Positions 60,098 through 64,000 of a stretch of 64,000 nt of DNA are shown here, in pieces. How positions within the stretch are numbered: the first letter of the stretch is position 1; every line of letters begins with the position of its first letter. The DNA comes from Streptomyces sp. PsTaAH-137. GTDB lineage: Bacteria > Actinomycetota > Actinomycetes > Streptomycetales > Streptomycetaceae. Where the stretch lies: contig NZ_QLLY01000001.1 in the NCBI RefSeq assembly GCF_003259365.1, forward strand, positions 682,001 to 746,000. The letters run 5' to 3'. The notes below the pieces were generated by a model that worked only from the letters and a program-made list of their open reading frames with translations, made no database searches and had not been told where the DNA came from. A program made the position numbers and the translations under genes.

Positions 60098-61156
60098 GTG
60101 GCCGAGGAGCCCGGACCGGTGTCTCATGGCTTTGTGGTGGACAGCCGATGGTTACGACGGCCCGTGGTGACGGCCCTCACGACGCTGGTCGTCGCCGCCG
60201 TCTACTACCTGTCGGGGCGGCTCGGCCTGCTGGGCAAGCTCGACATCGAGGGCATCGTGGTCACCCCCGTCTGGCCGCCCTCCGGCGTCGCCGTCGCCGC
60301 GCTGCTGGTCTTCGGCCTGTGGGTGTGGCCCGGCATCGCCCTCGGCTCCCTCATGGTCATCGCCACCCTCACCACGCCCCAGGCCACCACCCTCGTCAAC
60401 GTCGCGGGGAACACCCTCGCGCCGCTCTGCGCCGTCCTCCTGCTGCGCCGGATCCGCTTCCGGCCCGACATCTCACGGCTGAGGGACGGCCTGGCCCTGG
60501 TCTTCGGCGGACTCTGCGCGATGGTGATCAGCTCGACGGCCGGCGCCGGCGTGCAGGTGCTGAGCGGCGCACTGGACACGGGGAGTTTCTGGACCGTGTG
60601 GCTGGCCTGGTGGGTGGGCGACACCATGGGCGTCCTGCTCGTCACCCCGCTGCTCCTGCTGCTGCTCGGCCCCAAGGAGCGGTTCCGGGTCCGGCGCTGG
60701 AAGGAGGCGCTGTGCCTGGCCGTCACCGCCGCCGTCCTCGTCCCGCTCGCCGCGCTGAGCACGATCAGCCTGCTCTTCCTCGTCTTCCCCCTGCTGGTCT
60801 GGGCCGCGCTGCGGTTCGAGCTGATCGGCAGCTTGACGTGCGCGCTGTTCGCGTCCGTCCTGGCCACCTTCGAGGCGAACACGGGGAGCGGCGCATTCGT
60901 CCGGCAGACCGGCATCGAGGTCATGGCGAAGCTCGGTGCGTTCAACGGCGCCGTCGCGCTCACCGCCCTCCTGCTGTCCTCCCTGGTCACCGAGCAGCGC
61001 GCCACACGTCGCTCGGTCCAGCGAGCCTGCGACGAACTCGCCGAGGTGCTGGAACACCTCACGGCGGGGGAGAACCTGCCGGGCGTTGCAGGTCAGCGGG
61101 GGCAGGACGGAGAGTTCGGTCCCCCCGGCCACGCCCCGACCCCACCGCGGGAGTGA
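60098..61156 (+). CDS. MASE1 membrane sensor protein
   Basis: 352 residues with about eight membrane helices of the MASE1 type: 'VAAVYYLSGRLGLLG', 'VVTPVWPPSGVAVAALLVFGL' (the conserved WPPSG), 'PGIALGSLMV', 'NVAGNTLAPLCAVLLLRR' and 'LAWWVGDTMGVLLVTPLLLLL' (the W-GD-GV motif). A short cytoplasmic helix ('QRATRRSVQRACDELAEVLEHL') remains where a kinase or phosphatase would normally be attached. The GTG start follows the PP2C stop by 15 bp, so the pair probably works together. Confidence 0.87.
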   Translation: MAEEPGPVSHGFVVDSRWLRRPVVTALTTLVVAAVYYLSGRLGLLGKLDIEGIVVTPVWPPSGVAVAALLVFGLWVWPGIALGSLMVIATLTTPQATTLVNVAGNTLAPLCAVLLLRRIRFRPDISRLRDGLALVFGGLCAMVISSTAGAGVQVLSGALDTGSFWTVWLAWWVGDTMGVLLVTPLLLLLLGPKERFRVRRWKEALCLAVTAAVLVPLAALSTISLLFLVFPLLVWAALRFELIGSLTCALFASVLATFEANTGSGAFVRQTGIEVMAKLGAFNGAVALTALLLSSLVTEQRATRRSVQRACDELAEVLEHLTAGENLPGVAGQRGQDGEFGPPGHAPTPPRE

Positions 61157-61191
61157 ACGCCGGGCGGCCCGAAGTGGTGCACAATGCGGCG

Positions 61192-61410
61192 ATGGACGTC
61201 GCCAAGATGGAACTCGCCCTGCAGAGGTACCAGGACGCGGTCGCCGCGCTGGACGCGGCCCGCACGGACCTGGAGGCCGAGGCCGCCGCCGCCCTGCGCG
61301 CCGACGACGCCGTCCCCGAGGACTGGGCGCGGGTGTCGGAACTGACCGGCTGGAGCGAGCAGGAACTGCGCCGCCTGGTCACCGCGGCGGACACTCTCGA
61401 CCTTCGGTAG
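61192..61410 (+). CDS. small helical protein of unknown function
   Basis: 72 residues, almost entirely helical: 'LALQRYQDAVAALDAARTDLEAEAAAALRADDA' (possible coiled coil), then 'WARVSELTGWSEQELRRLVTAADTL', resembling a short helix-turn-helix. Codon use has normal high third-position G/C. The start could be a few codons further up (GTG at 61177). I do not recognise the family; similar short proteins are common in Streptomyces. Confidence 0.65.
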   Translation: MDVAKMELALQRYQDAVAALDAARTDLEAEAAAALRADDAVPEDWARVSELTGWSEQELRRLVTAADTLDLR

Positions 61411-61443
61411 GCGCCTTCGGCGCGGGCCGGGCTTTCCGAACCC

Positions 61444-61472
61444 TTGACCCTGATGGTCCAGACCAATAGTTT
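61444..61472 (+). promoter_or_regulatory. GH18 chitinase promoter with DasR-type (dre) box
   Basis: TTGACC (61444-61449), a 17-bp spacer and TAGTTT (61467-61472). The spacer holds TGGTCCAGACCA (61454-61465), the classic chitinase palindrome and a DasR match in 11 of 12 positions. A leader of about 60 nt separates it from the start codon. Confidence 0.85.
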
Positions 61473-61538
61473 CGCGTGCAGGTAAGTCCACTGTTCCGTA
61501 CGGCACGTGCACCACGCCTCACAGGAATGAGCTCTGTC

Positions 61539-62885
61539 ATGCGCCTACGCCTGCGATCCCGCCTGCGCCGAAGACTTCTGACCCGGGCGGCCGTCGCCGC
61601 CACCTCGCTCTCGCTGCTCGGCGCCATCGCGCCGGCCGCGTCCGCCCACGGCGGCCACCACGGCAGTCAGCACGACACCGCCCGCCGCGTCGGCTACTTC
61701 ACCCAATGGGGTGTCTACGGGCGGGACTTCCAGGTCCAGGACCTGGACCGCAGCGGCGCGGCCGCCCGGCTCACCCACATCAACTACGCGTTCGGCAACA
61801 TCGGCACCGACGGCAAGTGCCTCATGGGCAACGTCCCCGGCGAGTCCGACCCCTGGGCCGACTACCAGCGACCGCTGGACGCCGAGAACTCGGTGGACGG
61901 CGTCGCCGACACCGACACCCAGGCCCTCGCGGGCAACTTCAACCAGCTGCGGGAACTGAAGGCCGCGCACCCCGGCCTCAAGGTGATGATCTCGCTGGGC
62001 GGCTGGTCCTGGTCCACGAACTTCTCGGACTCGGTCCGCACCCCCGCCGCCCGCAAGGCCCTCGTCGCCTCCTGCGTCGACCTCTACCTCAAGGGCAACC
62101 TCCCGCAGGACGGCGCCCGCGGCGGCGCCGGCGCCGCGGCCGGTGTCTTCGACGGCGTCGACATCGACTGGGAGTGGCCCGGCTCCGAGGGCGACACCGA
62201 CACCGTGTACCGCCCGGAGGACAAGCGGAACTTCACCGCCCTCGTCGCGGAGTTCCGCCGCCAGCTCGACGCCTACGGCCGCACGAAGCACCGGCACTAC
62301 GAGCTGTCCGCGTTCGTGCCGACCGCACCCGCGAAGATCGACGCCGGGTTCGAGGTCTCCAAGATCATGAGGGACTTCGACTTCGTCAATCTCCAGGGCT
62401 ACGACTTCCACGTCAGCGGCGAGAAGACGACGGCCCAGCAGTCCGCCCTGTACGCCCGGAACGACTTCAGCGTCGACGGCACGGTCGAGGCGTGGGAGCG
62501 GCGCGGCGCCCCGGCCCGCAAGCTCGTCGTCGGCATGCCGTTCTACGGGCAGGGCTGGACCGGCGTCACCGGCGGCGGCGACGGCCTGGGGCAGCCCGCC
62601 ACGGCACCCGCCCCGGCGAAGTGGGCCAACGGCTACGCGGACTATAAGGAGTTGAAGGCGCTGGCGGACTCGGGCACGTACCGACTCCACCGCGATCCGC
62701 GCGGCGGCCACGCCTGGCTCTTCGACGGCACGACCCTGTGGACGTACGACGATCCGCAGGTGCTCGCGCAGAAGTCCCGCTACGTCAAGGCCAAGGGCCT
62801 CGGCGGCGCGATGTTCTGGTCCCTGGACGGCGACACCCCCGACGGGGAACTCGTACGGACCGTCGACCGGGCCCTCGGGCACTGA
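61539..62885 (+). CDS. secreted GH18 chitinase
   Basis: 448 residues. The basic N-terminus and signal peptide end at 'APAASA'. The mature end is His-rich ('HGGHHGSQH'). It is a single GH18 domain with the catalytic DxxDxDxE at Asp205-Glu212 ('FDGVDIDWEW'), 'MISLGGWSWS' before it, 'VNLQGYDFHV' after it and a terminal 'GGAMFWSLDGD'. It hydrolyses chitin with retention through substrate assistance. It has no separate chitin-binding module. Starts at 61539 or 61527 are both possible. The dre box at 61454 ties it to the LPMO/GH19 genes 9 kb away. Confidence 0.93.
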   Translation: MRLRLRSRLRRRLLTRAAVAATSLSLLGAIAPAASAHGGHHGSQHDTARRVGYFTQWGVYGRDFQVQDLDRSGAAARLTHINYAFGNIGTDGKCLMGNVPGESDPWADYQRPLDAENSVDGVADTDTQALAGNFNQLRELKAAHPGLKVMISLGGWSWSTNFSDSVRTPAARKALVASCVDLYLKGNLPQDGARGGAGAAAGVFDGVDIDWEWPGSEGDTDTVYRPEDKRNFTALVAEFRRQLDAYGRTKHRHYELSAFVPTAPAKIDAGFEVSKIMRDFDFVNLQGYDFHVSGEKTTAQQSALYARNDFSVDGTVEAWERRGAPARKLVVGMPFYGQGWTGVTGGGDGLGQPATAPAPAKWANGYADYKELKALADSGTYRLHRDPRGGHAWLFDGTTLWTYDDPQVLAQKSRYVKAKGLGGAMFWSLDGDTPDGELVRTVDRALGH

Positions 62886-62890
62886 ACCAC

Positions 62891-62928
62891 GCACGCGGGA
62901 CGGCTCCTCGACGGGCCGTCCCGCGTGC
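62891..62928. terminator. bidirectional terminator after the GH18 gene
   Basis: A perfect 14-bp stem GCACGCGGGACGGC (62891-62904) with GCCGTCCCGCGTGC (62915-62928) and a 10-nt loop, between the GH18 gene and the convergent regulator-like gene. Confidence 0.88.
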
Positions 62929-62940
62929 GCGGTTCCCGGG

Positions 62941-64000
62941 TCAGCGGGTCCGCTGCTGCCCCAGCACCGTGTGCAACAGCGAGTCCGGGGCCATCGTCTG
63001 CGCCCTGCGCACCTGATCCTCGTACTCCGCACTGCCCAGCAGCGCCCGGGTCCTGGCCCGCGTCAGCGCACACATCGGAAGCACCTCCGGCGTGCCGCGG
63101 CGGAGCAGGCCGACGGCGCTCCAGAACCGGTCGCTCGCCGCGATCGCGACGACCGCCCGCTCCGGATCGTCCTGCGCGCACCAGCTCGTGGCGAGCAGAT
63201 CGAGCCCCATGGCGATGCCGAACTGGTCGCCGATGCGCTGCTTCGCGTCGAGCATGTCGCGCGCGTGGCCGGCCGCCTCCCGGTGGCGCTCCTCGATCAG
63301 CGCGATCAGGGCGAGCTGATAGTCCAGATAGGAACGGGTCCAGAACTCCCGCAGGTCCACGCAGACTTCGCGCTGCATCTCGGCCTCCCGCCGTGCCTGA
63401 TCGAGACGCCCGGCACCGGTGAGCGCGAAGACGCGGACGAGACCGCACAGCATCAGTCCGAACGTGAGCGCCGGCCGGGGCGGATCCGCCCGGGTCGCGC
63501 CCGCCGGACGGTCGGCGGCGTCGCGCGGCGCCGGGACCCCTGCCCGCAGCGCCTCGTCTGCGCGGCTCAGCGCCGTGATCGGCTCGCCGTCGAGCAGCGC
63601 GGCCAGCCCTTCGAGGTAGACGGCCTGCCGTACGCCCTCGGTGTCTCCCGCGGCGAAGGCCTCCCGCAGGCTCGCCTGCGCGTGCGTGCGGCCCGTCACG
63701 TGGTCGCTCTGCAGGATCCGGGCCAGACCCAGGGTCCACAGGGCGCGGACCCGCCGCGGATCGTCGGGAGGGGCCACTTCGAGGGCGAGCTGCGCGTAGT
63801 AGGCCACCTCGTGCAGATGGCCCGAACAGACCCAGAAGAAGGCGGTGTTGCCGATGAGTTCGAGTGCCGTGGGATCCTCTGCGTCGATCAGATGACGCGT
63901 CGCGAGACACACGTCGTGGAACAGGTCCCGCATCCGGGCGTACCAGTGCTGCTGCTCGGCGCCGAGCCAGCCGTCCCTCGCGCGCCGGCTCGTCTCCAGC
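62941..64000 (-). CDS. C-terminal part of an NB-ARC/TPR regulator (cut by window edge)
   Basis: At least 352 residues; the frame stays open to the window edge, so the N-terminus is missing. The visible part is TPR-like helices: 'GNTAFFWVCSGHLHEVAYYAQLALEVAPPDDPRRVRALWTLGLA' and similar. The 'EQQHWYARMRDLFHDVCLATRHLI' stretch is the typical start of the helical region after an NB-ARC ATPase. It ends 'HTVLGQQRTR' with no LuxR HTH, unlike the 42.8-45.2 kb regulator. It could be an HTH-less member of the same class, or carry its DNA-binding domain at the N-terminus. Confidence 0.72.
   Translation of the reverse strand, partial: LETSRRARDGWLGAEQQHWYARMRDLFHDVCLATRHLIDAEDPTALELIGNTAFFWVCSGHLHEVAYYAQLALEVAPPDDPRRVRALWTLGLARILQSDHVTGRTHAQASLREAFAAGDTEGVRQAVYLEGLAALLDGEPITALSRADEALRAGVPAPRDAADRPAGATRADPPRPALTFGLMLCGLVRVFALTGAGRLDQARREAEMQREVCVDLREFWTRSYLDYQLALIALIEERHREAAGHARDMLDAKQRIGDQFGIAMGLDLLATSWCAQDDPERAVVAIAASDRFWSAVGLLRRGTPEVLPMCALTRARTRALLGSAEYEDQVRRAQTMAPDSLLHTVLGQQRTR

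Noticed and set aside
1..64000. tRNA genes, CRISPR arrays, insertion sequences, attachment sites
   Set aside because: I looked for cloverleaf-like repeats, short regularly spaced repeats, transposase motifs (DDE, serine or tyrosine recombinase) and flanking repeats, and saw none.

Overview
The window is high-GC chromosomal DNA of a Streptomyces-type actinomycete. Supporting signs are the strong third-position G/C bias, GTG starts, ATGA/GTGA translational coupling, leaderless promoters with TANNNT -10 boxes next to the start codon, candidate DasR (dre) boxes at chitin genes, and families typical of the genus (DUF6479, DUF1206, AA10 LPMO, SpoIIE-type PP2C phosphatases, large NB-ARC/LuxR regulators). 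I saw no rRNA, tRNA, CRISPR array, insertion sequence or prophage. It reads as a chain of catabolic islands, each with its own local regulator, followed by a signalling and chitinolytic region.

Region 1 (0-11 kb), polyphenol catabolism. After a SnoaL-like gene divergent from a PadR regulator plus an SGNH hydrolase comes a left-pointing operon: quercetinase queD, an alpha/beta hydrolase and an FMN alpha-hydroxyacid oxidase. A MarR regulator diverges from queD across two tandem palindromes. A right-pointing operon follows: FCD-GntR regulator, GalB-like PIG-L hydratase, RraA-type aldolase, PrpF/GalD-like tautomerase and a VOC extradiol dioxygenase. An aromatic-acid-type MFS transporter lies next, with the same promoter/operator signature as the GntR gene. 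Together these could carry a flavonol through depside cleavage and meta ring cleavage to pyruvate and oxaloacetate.

Region 2 (11-17.6 kb), export and regulation: MarR + DHA2 exporter, MMPL transporter, a TetR regulator divergent from a SAM methyltransferase across three palindromes, and a small CxxCxG protein behind a PafBC-like DNA-damage promoter.

Region 3 (17.6-25.5 kb), an arabinan-like oligosaccharide regulon: GH43, ABC permeases and binding protein, GH2 and a LacI regulator. The LacI-type operator TTACATCGWTGTAA recurs at three places here and once more 25 kb away, before a GH93-like gene at 48-49 kb.

Region 4 (25.5-32.7 kb) is mixed: beta-propeller-like lipoprotein, R. etli-type asparaginase divergent from a DmpA-type peptidase, MarR-GNAT fusion, a holin-like/DUF3618 pair behind a sigma-B-like promoter, and catalase.

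Region 5 (32.8-41.2 kb) is an oxamate-carbamoyltransferase-type cluster: GntR regulator, MFS, carbamate kinase, DUF2877, FdrA, DUF1116 and an NCS1 permease, with matching CTTGGTATACC operators.

Region 6 (41-64 kb): a divergent pair of paralogous NB-ARC regulators (one lacking a DNA-binding domain), mannonate-dehydratase-like enzyme, anti-sigma-type ATPase, DUF1206 protein, GH93-like enzyme, PLD enzyme, GH19 chitinase + LPMO, a two-component/PP2C signalling block, a membrane PI-PLC-like protein, a PP2C/MASE1 pair, GH18 chitinase, and a regulator-like gene cut by the window edge.
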